Shown here piece by piece: positions 1-12,355 of a DNA stretch of 64,000 nt. A program made the position numbers and the translations under genes. The notes beneath the pieces are model-generated. The model did no database searches. It was not told the DNA's origin and saw only the letters and a list, made by a program, of their open reading frames with translations. Source of the DNA: Ulota crispa (Eukaryota > Streptophyta > Bryopsida > Orthotrichales > Orthotrichaceae); assembly GCA_963920765.1 (NCBI GenBank), contig OY987247.1:7722471-7786470 (forward strand), in the 5' to 3' direction. Positions within the stretch are counted from its first letter, which is position 1. Each line of letters starts with the position of its first letter.

Positions 1-84
1 TGTCTAGATGTATGCAATTCTGATATTAGCCAAACTAATTTGAGCTCATTACTTCCTACCTCACTTTGGGACATGAGGCATGAC

Positions 85-632
85 TTAACCCCTAAACGTC
101 CAAGGGGGTAAGGGCAAAATATAAATGCATTATAAAATGATACTTATGTAACTTTGATGAAGTTTGCTTCCAAAAAGAAAACAAGAATCATGATGTTTAG
201 TAATTATCCATATAATCAAACATTCAAAAAAAGTTTTGGATTTTTATTTAATGAATTTAGAAGCATTTACCATTCAATATTCACCAAAATTACAAATTTT
301 ATTCATATATTTTGAAATTTGGTATGATTGGTTAAAAACAGACATTCTACTGTAAACTCCAAAAATGCAATGTTTTCAAAGGAGATAACATCATTAGTTT
401 CCCGAAATATTAAGTTTTACAACAATAGCAAATATTGAAGTGTTTGTCTTTGAAAAGTTCTCCTTGATGGAGTTTAACTTGGATTGACATGATTCAAGTT
501 GAGTTGGAAAGTAGACTTGGATATCTATTTAAAGGTTCTTTTAATAATTTCAAATAGTTTTTTTTCATTGCGGGTAGCTTGCAAAAAGCGAGCAATGACC
601 AAAAAATGGTCGATTGAGCGCTTAAGGGTTAA
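85..632. mobile_element. Candidate TTAA-flanked element, 548 bp
   Basis: The left end is TTAACCCCTAAACGTCC and the right end reads AGCGCTTAAGGGTTAA. Read inward from the right, the sequence is TTAACCCTTAAGCGC followed by a hairpin with stem GACCA/TGGTC. Both ends have the same layout as the better-supported TTAA elements farther along. The interior is AT-rich and not coding. The two ends could also belong to two different broken elements. Confidence 0.4.
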
Positions 633-734
633 GTAGCCCTAACCTTGAAAAAGTCAAAATAACGCATTCCAAAGCACCTATCCTTGCTCATGGTGGAAAT
701 AACACAACTTACTGATTGGGAATGGGGCACTATT

Positions 735-1135
735 GGCAATGGGTGCTTGCACCTTAGTGTACTTCAAGGTCTCAAAAAATTTAGGGAAAAAATCCGTAGG
801 GTTAGCATTTCAACAAGCTATCATGGAACTTAATTTTTGTGAAAAAAAATGTTGTAGATTATTTTATTTTAAAGGGCAAAGCTGCAGCTCATAAGGTCTA
901 TATTAGCAACTCTAAACTAACCTTGAAATTGCTTGGATGTGTTTTTATACATGCACTTGATCATGATTTGAATCCCGACCTTCCCAAACTAGCTCCTATG
1001 CTAACATTTGGCAAGATTTGCTTGTACAAGTGGAATTCACTGCTCCACTTTAGGTTCATAATGAGTGGTGAACACCTCAAAAGTAGGGTTCGACTTTGGG
1101 ACTGCTCATGTACGGGAATGGTTACCTTACTACAT
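735..1135 (-). repeat. Dispersed repeat, family G, copy 1
   Basis: This segment is the reverse complement of sequences at 43.70-44.11 kb and 47.26-47.65 kb. Shared blocks include TAGCAACTCTA, the stretch around TTTCAACAAGCTATCATGG, and a TTGTACAAGTGGAATTCACT-like block. The 124-codon open frame across it (839-1213) lies inside the repeat and resembles no protein I know, so it is not called as a gene. Confidence 0.45.
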
Positions 1136-1149
1136 GGTTGCTTGTACAC

Positions 1150-2294
1150 CAATTCACCAAGTAGTGCATGTAGGTTGCCCCATACTAATTTCTTGACATT
1201 TCACACTATTTAAATATTTATCAAGACTGCAATATTTTTTGTCAATGATAATTGTGCCAAACAACTAATGAAGCAATGAGACTTTGAACACAACAACAAG
1301 CTAGCGTCAAAGTAAGGGAGAAAAAAAGGTTGAACTTTACTCATAATTAGGAATTATTGTAGCATAAAGAGAGTTGCATATCCCTCCAAGTCGCCAAGAG
1401 TGAGTCATGATCAAGGTAACTTTGCCACAGTAAGGCAATCTAATTGTTAAGGCAACCTAAATGCACTATTTGGTGTAGAACATTATAGATCATCTGGAAA
1501 ACTAGGATTTTTCCATGGTTTGCACCAACTTTGATTTTGCCATGATTTACACTATCGTTGCTTTTGAAATATGTCACATTATTATGAAATTTGAAAAAAA
1601 ACAATCAAATCCCATGAATACTAAAGCTAACATAATTTGACTTTAAAAAGAGGAATTCTTTCTGAAAATGTAGTGTTTTTTTTTGGTTCTCTAGACTATT
1701 TGTGAGGACAATATACTACAAGATTTACAACACATGGACTTAATTTTCTTCAAAACCAAATTTTTATACTTTGGTTTTCATGAATGACACCATTTTTATT
1801 GAAATTCATTTTCATTATGTAAACTTTACACTGCAATTTTTGTCGCAATTACTATGGATTTGAATTAATTGTGTCTATTTGCAAATAGCATGAGTTGTTG
1901 GATTGGATAAGTGCCCCAAGGAATTGAAAATGTTCATCCAACAAGGGCGCATTGAGTGCCTTCTTAGTCTTATGCGCAGCAAAAAAAAAAAAAAATCTTG
2001 TACGTTAAACATTTGTTGTTTTTTGAAGGTTCCATATGTTACACATGAAGATTTGTTGTTGTGTGTGAGGTCTACGTTGTAATAAAAGTGGCTTCATAAA
2101 CCTCCTGTTTTATTGCTTCCACCTTTGCCACAATGACAAAAAAAGTGCACTTTTATGCCCCCTTCTACCTCGCCCACATTGAAGCTCCATGCATTTGAAT
2201 CAACTTGCCCAATTTTCAAGGGCTAATTCCAGTACAACAAAACACTGTATTTCAAATTCGCATTTGGTGTGTGCATTGAGGGTGCTCTAATATA
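1150..2294. other. Intergenic, nothing recognised
   Basis: AT-rich sequence with a short A-run near 1981-1994. No supported gene, repeat end or RNA gene was seen. Confidence 0.5.
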
Positions 2295-2716
2295 CTCCCT
2301 CTGTCCCTGTAAAAAGCTCCAAATCAGACACATTGCTTGTACAACTAAAAATTCCCTTTTGTTAATTTTAAATGTTGAGAAAGTCTTTGTCATGTTCAAT
2401 GATCACACTCGGGCAAGTTAAAATGATTAAGAAGCATTCCTCTCCTAACAAGCTAGACCTTGTTCATATGAAGTACCATTGTTGCTGCTAGTCTTTAAAC
2501 TATCAAAAATGAGGAGCAGGCCACATGCACAAATATGGTACATTTTGCATGAAATTTGGATGCCTAAACAGCAACATCTAAGCTGAAGATTTTGCATACA
2601 TTTGACATATGATATATTAATTCTAGAATGCATGTGTCACTAGCACAAAGACTAAAAATACAATTAATCCTTTGCAAGGAAACTTTTTTTTGACGATTTT
2701 AGAGAGACAAAGGGAG
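2295..2716. mobile_element. Stowaway-like Tc1/mariner MITE, 422 bp
   Basis: The element begins CTCCCTCTGTCCC directly after TA and ends GACAAAGGGAG directly before TA. Inverted ends of this sequence with TA target duplications are diagnostic of Stowaway MITEs (consensus CTCCCTCCGTCCC). The interior is AT-rich and encodes nothing recognisable, so the element is non-autonomous. Confidence 0.68.
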
Positions 2717-3952
2717 TAGTTTTTATCCTACACTTTCCCTTGCACTTACTATGGGTTTAAATTAGTTGTATTCAAGTATTAAAATAGTTTTTGGGGTGCA
2801 TCTTTTGAGCAATCATTTGTGCTTGAATTATTTGTATTTGACGGCATATTTTTATAGGTTATTTCAATTTTCTTTGTAACTCCTACGACTTTGGATTGAT
2901 TAGGTTTAATCATAGAGTAGGTTGATGTAGGATTGACTATAGAATAAACACTTTTCTTTGTTGAATTAGGTCTATTTTGTTTGTTGTGGATGATGATGAC
3001 CAATCAAATGATTTCATGTATGGCATTTTTGATTAAAAAATTGGTTATACTAGTTGGAATATTTACAAACTTTGTAAATATAAGTTCAAGAGAAGGTCTC
3101 CCAATCTTGATACATTACCATATTTATTGAGGTAAGAGAAGCACAAGTAAGGTACTTACACAAGTGTCTCTACCTTATTTGAAGTACTCAAATGTATCAT
3201 ACTACATGACAAAAGGATTTGATGATGACAAGCAATATTATAACATAACAATCACTAATGCAAAGACCTCTAGTGGGATACAAGAATAAACTACAATTAG
3301 AATTCCCAATCAAATAAGGACACTTATCAAACAAAGCGAATATGATACTGTAAAAAGAAAGAATCTTCATGAAGTACTACATTGTAGTAATAATTAAATG
3401 GCTAGCTTTGCAAAACACAAGGACAAGCTAACACCAAATTTGCTAAGGGAAAGTCTAAAATAGCTACGGTTTGTAAACTAAGGTCAAATATAAGGTAAAT
3501 AACACTGAATTTAGGAAAATCAAAGATAAGGTTATGACAAAGGGTTATCATTTTAGAAATTGCAATAATTAGACTTGTGCATATGTCCTGTGTGTGAGTT
3601 CCAGTAACTAATAATCAATCCATTAAATATGAATGCAATCCCATGCAAATGTTGTAGTTCTATCAAGAATTGAAAAAGGGGATTAGGGGAACTAACATTC
3701 ATCAACAAACACATGCAATTATCTTTGGCAATGGTCACAATCAGTAACCAAATAGTCTGAGGCAATTGTCATTTAATTAATGTTGTGTCCATTTGGCAAG
3801 GCTATGGTCTAGCAGTAAATTGTCTGTCAATAACCATGCATCAATACAATAAGTTAATTTGCATCTTTGAGTAGCCACATATAATCAATCTGATATATTC
3901 CATACTAGACCACAATTTGTAATGGCAAGTCTATGGCCTACCCAGAAGAGAT
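2717..3952. other. Intergenic, nothing recognised
   Basis: AT-rich sequence between two elements. Short open frames here have no visible domain or codon signal. Confidence 0.5.
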
Positions 3953-4861
3953 TTAACCCCTAAAAGCCCAAGGAACCCACTTTGAGCTCTATGAAAACTC
4001 GGGGAGGCTCTATTGACTCCATAATTTGGAAATTTTCATGAAACTTTTAGGATGGATGCTACTCATCATAATCTACATGTGAAGCTTTATTTCATGTCTA
4101 GTGCAAAAGTTATAAGGTTTTTTCAATTTCAATGTCAAACTAGGCATCAAAAATTGTATTCTAGTTTTTTTTTTAAATTTTTTTACATAATTTTATAGAT
4201 TGATACCTACTCAAAAAAAGTTGAATAACTGAATTCCAAATAATGAGGTAAGAGTTACAAGGAGTTTTCTTTTGCAGGCAATGAAGGTAGGAAGAGGGTA
4301 GAAATAACATATAAAGTTATCTTTTACTCTCAATTTTGAAAAATTACAAATGAAAATGAAATGGAAAGTCACTAATTGTCTGTTAGAGCATTCTCACCAT
4401 TGGGATTAACAAGTTTCAAATTCTTCCAAAACTTATTAGCATATTAGTTATATCTTTCATTCATCAATACCTTTCACTCTACAACTTTTGTAAAAATGAA
4501 TGAAAAAAAAATTTGGTTAAATTTTTTTATATATGCTTTCAACCCATTTTTTGACATATTGAAAAAAAATCACAAGAAATACAACATATGGGTTTTTTTC
4601 TAAAAAGTTTGAAAATCAAAACTTCACCTTTTGGAAGGACTAGAAAAACCTACATTTTGAAGTTTAGGCACATTGATCTTGCTATTGGTGGGGATGTTCA
4701 TTTTGAAATTTTGGGATAGTGTACTTGTGCAAGTCAACCAAAGAATCCTATGGTTGGATTTGTTAAAAAATAAGTTTCAGTGAAGATTTTGACCGTGGTT
4801 TGGGGACTAGTATTTTGAAACAGTTTTGGGCCTCTAAACACAAAAGAATTTTAGGGTTTAA
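3953..4861 (+). mobile_element. TTAA element, family A, copy 1
   Basis: It starts TTAACCCCTAAAAGCCC and ends near TTTTAGGGTTTAA. Other full copies lie at 9802-10711 (opposite strand), 12356-13278 and 52451-53364 (opposite strand). Just inside the left end a hairpin can form between CCCAAGG-type and CTTTGAG-type arms; the stem is cleaner in copy 3. TTAA flanks and CCC/GGG termini fit the piggyBac superfamily. No transposase frame is present, so this is a non-autonomous copy. Confidence 0.75.
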
Positions 4862-5892
4862 AAGATAGAATGAATTAAAAATTAATATTGACTATTAGAA
4901 GCTACTATCCTCAGCATTATGGGCAAACGTCATTATATCTCAAACTCATTTCTCAAAATTGACGACAATGTTATTGGAAAATTGGGTTTTCCAAGATAAT
5001 AAAGGAAAATAATTTTAATAAAAGAAATCAGAATTATGCTGACTAAAATTTACAGCAGTAAACTTGATATTTTGAATACAGCGTTGTTTGTAAAAAGCTC
5101 TACCATGCAATGTTTAGATGGCTTGGTGGCATTGATTCTAATGTTGCCTTCATATTAACTTTTGGTATTGAATGTCACAATTTGAATGTTATCATAAGGT
5201 TAGTTGTGGTAGGTTTCATTCATGTTGCAACTATTGTTACTACCAATGAACTTACTTTCTCTTGCTTGCATGCTCAATACTCAATGATGTTTCATTATTC
5301 TTTCAAATATAAACTTTGTAGATGTAAAAGTAAAAAAATACAAGGTGAGAAAATATGACTAGTAAAATAACATTGCTATATCCAGAAAAACATAAAAATG
5401 TATACATTGTCAAAGAAAAGTGCTAAATTTTGTTATAAACATGACTTATAGAAGTTTATACACTTGGGGAGTGCACTCCCCATTTTCTTTTGGTAGATGT
5501 GCAATCAAATGAAGGGTTGTTTTAGTTATCTTGATCCTAAATTTTTGATATGGATTGAAAATAAAGAAGCTACACTTTAATATGCTTTGGGTCTTTATAA
5601 GTAATGAAGGGTAGTGTTTATTAATGAGTATTACATAGTTTTTAGTTCTACAATAGAGTTGTTAAAATAAGAAATAAAAAACCAATACTTTTCTTAGCTA
5701 TAGGTTTAGGTTTTTTTTCATGGTTATTACTTTTGTAGGTATCCAAAGCATGATCCAAAGCCCTGAGTTAAGCACCTTCTTCATGGTTATTTATAGGCAA
5801 TCAGGACACGCCATGTGTTGTTCAAGCATGCGGTTTAGAGGTACAACATTAGGGTAAGATGGGAATTAATTCATGCAAGCTTTATTGTTCAT
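4862..5892. other. Intergenic, nothing recognised
   Basis: AT-rich. A short block at 5463-5515 (GGGAGTGCACTCCCC palindrome, then GTGCAATCAAA) partly resembles 9357-9400, so it may be a repeat fragment. The 82-codon frame at 5110-5358 has no recognisable features. Confidence 0.45.
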
Positions 5893-6142
5893 GGGTTAAG
5901 GTAGGAGGCTCTAATTCGGTCTAGGACTCTAATTTGGTTCAGCTCTTGGAAGGGCTGACATGTTGCTTCAAATATCTATTATTGTCATTGATGAGTTAGG
6001 TGGATTTAGCAAGTTAACCTAATTTGCTAAGCCCACTTAATTCATCAATGACAGTAATAGATATTTGAAGTAACATGTCAACCCTTCCTAGAGTTGAACC
6101 AAATTAGAGCCCTGGACCAAATTAGAGCCTCCTACCTTAGTT
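5893..6142. mobile_element. Foldback MITE, about 250 bp
   Basis: Two arms of about 115 bp are near-perfect inverted copies around a centre at about 6017. The outer ends are TAAGGTAGGAGGCTCTAATT and its complement. A fragment of the same end lies at 22396-22445 (AAGCCTCCTACCTTAA). No target duplication could be read with confidence, so the superfamily is open. Confidence 0.7.
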
Positions 6143-8026
6143 GACGTTATCTTCCTATGTGGGCACAATTATTACGTTTAGGTTATTTTTTTAGCCACAT
6201 TGCTCAATGGCTAATTGACAAGTGTTGTAAATGAGTTCATGATGAATCAAGGGAACTTTGTGTTTACAAGTGCAAGCCATAAGCTACTCTAAGTGCAAGG
6301 TTCAAATTTTGCATGCCTAAACCCTAACAATGAATGTCATTGATTTTACAACTAGTGGATGAATTTCTTCACATGTCATTATGTATTTATAATGAACGTA
6401 GGGTACAAAAAAGGATGAAAAGATTTTTTTAAAATGAAGTATAGGGTATATGAAATGTTTTCAATTTAGAAATTTAGGTAAAAATAACCCTATAAAAATC
6501 CAAATAATTTACATACATAGCCCCCTTCTTATAGAACCTTGCACGCATGTTACCCACAAAAACCCTATACAGTGCACTTCCCGAGTTTATACATTATAAT
6601 TATTTCTTTATTATATTTCCACACTTGCTATTACCTCTCAATACCAAATTCCAACCTACTATTGAGACTTAGCCAAGATATGCGACACTTCATCTTGAAC
6701 TCTTGTATATTTTTATACATCTTAGTTGATATCCTACAATAAGGTGTAAGCCATGCTGTATAACATGTAATGATTTATATTCTTGACTGTAACAATTGTA
6801 ATATATAGTACTTTTAACCCTTGAATCCGTAGATGTTGAGTTTTTGAAAATGTTAAAAAATTGCAATTTTTTTCCAAAGTTGAAAAAGAAAGTGTCAACT
6901 GCAAAGTCTAGACATCCTTTCAAGGAATTATATGTAGAGATGTGGACAAAAAGATTCATTCCTCACTCAAACTCTTTCCATGTAATAAATTCTTCACCAA
7001 ATCTAAAATCAATTACATATTTTAAAAGCCTATAAAGGGGGAAAGCATGCACTAAATTTTGAGAAGTAGAGTATTCCAACTCCATACCTTTAACTTGTAT
7101 CACATGCAATTTTGATTTATCAAATACGCTATATTCATCAACTTTTAGTCTTCTACCAACATCTTTTTTTAGCTTTTAACCACCTTTTAGAGCTTGAAAT
7201 TACCTCAACTCAAGCTAGCCACTTGTAGATAGAAAGAGGGACAAAATGCACTAAAATTTGACATGAATTAAATTGGGAGAAGTGTTAATTAAAACTCATT
7301 TAGAAAAAGCATCAAATTATGATTAAAACTCTTTTAAAATCATTACAAGTCCACCATCAGTTTAAAACCATTACTTTCTCTCCCCATTATTAGAGCTTGC
7401 AACACATGTCATTTTAAATTTTAGATTGAGTGATGTATTAATGATGTGAGAGGGATGTGATTGAAGAATGGATCTTTGTGTCCCCATCTCTATGAACCAT
7501 TTAATCATTAGGATGTTGAAATGAGAAATATCAAAAGCTTTGTTCACTTTTAAAGTGGGTTATATACAATAACTCCATTAGCATCAAAGGCGTTTTTTTT
7601 TAATATACTTTTCCAAAACTTCATAGCAGTATATACAAAAAGGCTCTCTATCAGAATGATATTCATATTTTCCAAGAAAAATCCAACTATGCAATAAATT
7701 ACATGCTTTCATCCTTTCCATGAGAACACATGTCGAAAACGTTTATATAAAACTCAAGGTTGTTGTGACATACAAAAGGTTGGGAATCATATTTTGAATC
7801 ACAAGCGCACGATTCTATCTTGAAAATTTGGTTTTATGTAAAACATCTTCAGACAGGATCCACCAAAGATGTAAAACGATGTAAGATATTACAAGATGGC
7901 CTCCTGTAAAATGACATTGATTGAGAAATCTGTTCAATGACAAATTTGTCAAATGTTGAATATTTTTGCAAGGGTTTTGTTGAGGTTTAGCTTCATTAAA
8001 AGTTATAATGTTTACACTTTCATTTA
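6143..8026. other. Intergenic, nothing recognised
   Basis: About 1.9 kb of AT-rich DNA. The open frames on both strands near 6.5-7.0 kb are low-complexity and overlap each other, so none is called. Confidence 0.5.
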
Positions 8027-8453
8027 GGGAATTGATGTGTACCACACCTTTTCAACTACTGTACCACATCCTTTCAACTACGTACCACACCCTCAGGTAA
8101 ATTTTAGATTTCTACAATCAAAAAGCTGAATTTGAGAATTTGGAATTCAGATTTGGACTTAGAGACCATGATTTAGTTTAGAATCACAAAAAAGTTGCAA
8201 TTCAACAACACCCAATGAAAAAGCTTATCTTTTTACAAACAAAAGCAAAAGTATCATTTTTTTCCTTAGCTAAACTTTCTCATTGGGTGTTGTTAAAATT
8301 GCAACTTTTTTTTATGGTTCTACACTAAATCATGGTCTCTAAGTCCAAATCTAAATTCCAAATCCTCAAATTCAGCTGTTTGATCGTAGAAATCTAAAAT
8401 TTACCCGGGTGTGGTACAGTAGTCGAAAGGGTGTGGTACACATATCAATTCCC
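8027..8453. mobile_element. MITE family D, copy 1
   Basis: Ends are GGGAATTGATGTGT and its complement at CATATCAATTCCC. Flanks TTTCATTTA and TTTCTTTTA look like a 9-bp target duplication with one mismatch. The interior is a second inverted repeat with the block TTTTAGATTTCTAC. Other copies are at 30111, 45864 and 59430, with a half copy at 51548. An 8-9 bp duplication suggests a Mutator or hAT origin. Confidence 0.7.
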
Positions 8454-9006
8454 TTTCTTTTATTTCTCGATCCATATTTCTCTTTTCCACATTAGATTTG
8501 CTACCTACATAGATTCTAAAAGTAATACCAAAACTCTGGAATGAGTTTTTCTTTTCTTTCAATTTATTTTTTCTATTGTATTGATAACTTTTTAGTTCTG
8601 GATCCCGCATATGTTGTACTTTGTAATGGAATCATCTACAGTCACAATTTCATTGTTCATAACATTGTCTAATCTGTTCACTACACATTATTCCCCAAAA
8701 AAATCTCACGATTGAATGCAAACAAATAATTGGAAGATCATATTTGTTAGTGGATTTTTGTTGAATTTAAATCCTCTGAAAGTCTGGATGCACCTTGAGA
8801 ACGTACATGTGTAATAATAATAAAATGCTATTTAGGCATGTTCTCAATGATAACGTTCAAAACAATTCACCATAGTCCTTATTATACAACTTGTATTTCA
8901 AAATTTTCCCAATAAGAGCTTGAAGTTATATCCTAATAAGAGCTTGAAGTCGTGTCCTAATCAGTGCTTGAATTACTAGTAAAAGCAAAGGCTTGTATTA
9001 AATATT

Positions 9007-9319
9007 GGGAAAATTTCATGGATACCCCTGAAGTTTGCAATATATTCATAGATACTCCTGCTTTCTCAGAAATATCACAAATACACTTGGACCAAAAAAA
9101 TTAGGCTTTTTATTTTGTTATGCATGTCACTTCATTTTCCCTTTGTGCGCACACTACTTCTTTTGTGTTTATGCATGCACACAAAGGAAGAAGGGAAGTG
9201 ACATGCACAACAAAACAAATGCCTAATTTTTTTGGTCCAAGGATATTTGTGATAGTTCTAAAAAAGCAAGGGTATCTATGAAAATATTGCAAACTTCAAG
9301 GGTATCCATAAAATTTTCT
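9007..9319. mobile_element. Mutator-type MITE, family E, copy 1
   Basis: Starts GGGAAAATTTCATGGATA and ends with its complement near 9319. Nearly the whole element is an inverted repeat centred on the GCGCACACTAC region. Flanks TTAAATATT and TTAAAAAAT match at 7 of 9 positions, as expected of an old 9-bp duplication. A second copy with a perfect 9-bp duplication is at 58717. The paired frames on the two strands (9035-9226 and 9110-9292) are mirror products of the palindrome, not genes. Confidence 0.7.
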
Positions 9320-9801
9320 CTTAAAAAATTAGGGTAATCTTTTTAAAACATAAGTTGCACGGGTGCACTCCCTTTTTTTTGGGTGCACTGTGCAATCAAA
9401 ATCTTTTACCTCTATCTTTATATTATAAGAAATCAATTAAATAGTTTGAAAATTTTATAGTGTGCTTTCTATATTTAAAGTTTACATTGTGAATTATTGA
9501 AAAGTGTCTTTATTCTAAATAACTACTTACAATTTTTGGAAGAAAGTAAATACATTGTATAGCTGGAAAAAAATCGACCCCCTACATAATATGGTAAAAA
9601 TCATTCTAACAAGTATTTTCAATTTGCCAATAAATGAAGGCTTGGTTATAGTTTGTGTATACCAAAAAACACAATTGTCATTCAAACACAATCTTGATAA
9701 ATATTTGAAGTGAGACTTAAACCATTGTAGTGCAAAATTTACTTGATCGCACATGACCTCCAAAGAGTACTTTGAGTGACCTTGGGATAAGTCGTTCCAA
9801 A
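9320..9801. other. Intergenic, nothing recognised
   Basis: AT-rich spacer. The 78-codon minus-strand frame at 9527-9763 has no visible domain. Confidence 0.45.
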
Positions 9802-10711
9802 TTAACCCCTAAAATTCTTTTGTGTTTAGAGGCCCAAAACTGTTTCAAAATACTAGTCCCCAAACCATAGTCAAAATCTTCATTGAAACTTGTTTTTTAA
9901 CAAATCCAACCATAGGATCCTTTGGTTGACTTGCACAAGTACACTATCCCAAAATTTCAAAATGAACATCCCCACCAATTGCAAGATCAATGTGCCTAAA
10001 CTTCAAAATGTAGGTTTTTCTAGTCCTTCCAAAAGGTGAAGTTTTGATTTTCAAACTTTTTAGAAAAAACCCATATGTTGTATTTCTTGTGATTTTTTTT
10101 CAATATGTCAAAAAATGGGTTGAAAGCATATATAAAAAAAATTTAACCAAATTTTTTTTTCATTCATTTTTACAAAAGTTGTAGAGTGAAAGGTATTGAT
10201 GAATGAAAGATATAACTAATATGCTAATAAGTTTTGGAAGAATTTGAAACTTGTTAATCCCAATGGTGAGAATGCTCTAACAGACAATTAGTGACTTTCC
10301 ATTTCATTTTCATTTGTAATTTTTCAAAATTGAGAGTAAAAGATAACTTTATATGTTATTTCTACCCTCTTCCTACCTTCATTGCCTGCAAAAGAAAACT
10401 CCTTGTAACTCTTACCTCATTATTTGGAATTCAGTTATTCAACTTTTTTTGAGTAGGTATCAATCTATAAAATTATGTAAAAAAATTTAAAAAAAAAACT
10501 AGAATACAATTTTTGATGCCTAGTTTGACATTGAAATTGAAAAAACCTTATAACTTTTGCACTAGACATGAAATAAAGCTTCACATGTAGATTATGATGA
10601 GTAGCATCCATCCTAAAAGTTTCATGAAAAATTTCCAAATTATGGAGTCAATAGAACCTCCCCGAGTTCTCATAAAGCCCAAAGTGGGTCCCTTGGGCCT
10701 TTGGGGGTTAA
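9802..10711 (-). mobile_element. TTAA element, family A, copy 2
   Basis: Reverse-complement copy of the 3953 element. It starts TTAACCCCTAAAATTC and ends TTTGGGGGTTAA. It shares with copy 1 the absence of a short ATTCCAATAAATA block that copies 3 and 4 hold, so copies 1 and 2 are the closest relatives. By eye they are almost identical through most of their length. Confidence 0.76.
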
Positions 10712-11329
10712 AATGAGATTGTTTGTTTTTTAATGTTATAACACTTCATTCGAAAAAAATATGCAGCATTTGAACTATTGTACTAATAGAGTTTTATTAT
10801 CATTCTAATCAACCAATCCAGTGGTTTTATTTTTTTCATTGATCAAGCAACAAGCACCTTAGAATGCATGTAAGTGAAAAAAAATGGGTATAATCATTCA
10901 TACATGCACTTTCTTCCATAAATCTTCCAACATCAATAACTCCCATCCAAATTTTGGCGCACCTAGTATTTCATTTAGATGAATTTGACAATTTTTGTGT
11001 ATTTTTCTTGGGCAAAAGTTTGTCCCAAACAACTTCCATGTACCAAGGAAAGGACATGAAGGTGGAAGTGGGGTGACGGAGGTAGAAAACAACACCTTTA
11101 TAAAACTTCATTTAGAGAGGACCTGATGTTGTTTTCATAAAAAAACTATAAAAAACAAGTCCCGTGTTTAAAAATAATACACATATTATAAATCATGATG
11201 GGAAATAAGAGCGGAACATTTGTTGTTACTTTTTGTTTTGTTCAATTCACAGTGAAAGCGTGAAAAGAGTATGATGAATATCGTCAAAACCATATTGAGC
11301 CATTTATATTAAATTCATTCAGAAAACCT

Positions 11330-11570
11330 GACTATACCCACGTGGCGTCGTCGGATTGGCTCGGACAGTCATGCTCCCGAAATCTACGACCCCCATCCCG
11401 GCTCGTGTTGAGGATAAAAGCAAATGACGATTACGTGCTTCCTTTGTGAATGGACGTGCTAGAGTGGCTGCACGCCATTGGTGGCATTACACAGAAACAT
11501 TGGATGGCCATTATGATTGGGTTACAATTATGGTTGCGTTAGTCTGCACTTAAAGGCAAGTGTTACCCAG
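11330..11570. promoter_or_regulatory. GC-richer, promoter-like island without a gene
   Basis: Base composition rises sharply here. The segment opens with CCCACGTGGC, a G-box/ABRE-type ACGT core, and looks single-copy inside the window. No start codon with a usable frame follows on either strand. It could be the promoter of a lost gene or a captured fragment. The function is inferred only from the motif and composition. Confidence 0.22.
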
Positions 11571-11948
11571 TTTCGCAGAAGGAAAAGTATGTGTGAATAT
11601 TTTTTTAGTTTTTTAAATTTTGATTGTTTATTTAATTAGTGTGGTGTCACTACTCACTAGTGTGTGGATTAAGTTAAATGTGAGGTGGAGAGAATTGCAA
11701 TGACTGCAAAGGGGATGGGGTGAGTCATGAAGTGTGGGTAAGAGTACCTTCCGTCAGACTGAAGTTGAGGGCAACAATTGTAAGTGAAGTAGGGGCAGGT
11801 GCTCGGTTTACTGCACGTAAGTTTGGATTTTCTACCTTCCAGGAAATGTAAGATTTTACTAATCCACCATTGAGATATTCATAACATTCAGTAGCCTGAA
11901 GAGAGGCTGCCTTTCCCTCTCTTCAGGTATCATCCACGAACTTCATCA

Positions 11949-11950
<2 letters not shown>

Positions 11951-11983
<33 letters not shown>
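11951..11983. repeat. (AT)n microsatellite
   Basis: An uninterrupted AT dinucleotide tract of about 33 bp. Confidence 0.95.
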
Positions 11984-11988
<5 letters not shown>

Positions 11989-11989
11989 A

Positions 11990-12355
11990 TTTTCTAACAT
12001 GTCTAGCCCCCACATCGACGTATGTGCACTACTCAGCCTCTCTTTCATAAATTCTTTGACAAATTCAACCAAGTGTCCTCTTAGCTACTGATGGGTGTGG
12101 AATATTCCACACTCTTCAGTTGGAGGGAGGGCACTGAGGCTGACTGCTACTCAATGTTATGTTGAGTTTGAGGATTCTAAATCCATGTTTGAATTTAGAG
12201 ACCCACATATAGTTTAGAATTGTAGAGGAGGATACAATTGAACAACGCCAAAACAAAGGGTAGTCTACCTTATCACTTGTGAAAAAAGATAAGATGTTTT
12301 TACCATGGCCTCACATCAATGTATGTGTAAGGTAGGCGCACCCATACATGCTCAT
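11990..12355. repeat. MITE fragments of families F and D
   Basis: CCCCCACATCGACGTATGTG at about 12013 and CCATGGCCTCACATCAATG at about 12306 match the two ends of the element at 24410-24802. They lie in the same direction, so they are not one intact inverted pair. The middle (12148-12260) resembles the interior of family D. This is a patchwork of broken elements. Confidence 0.4.
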
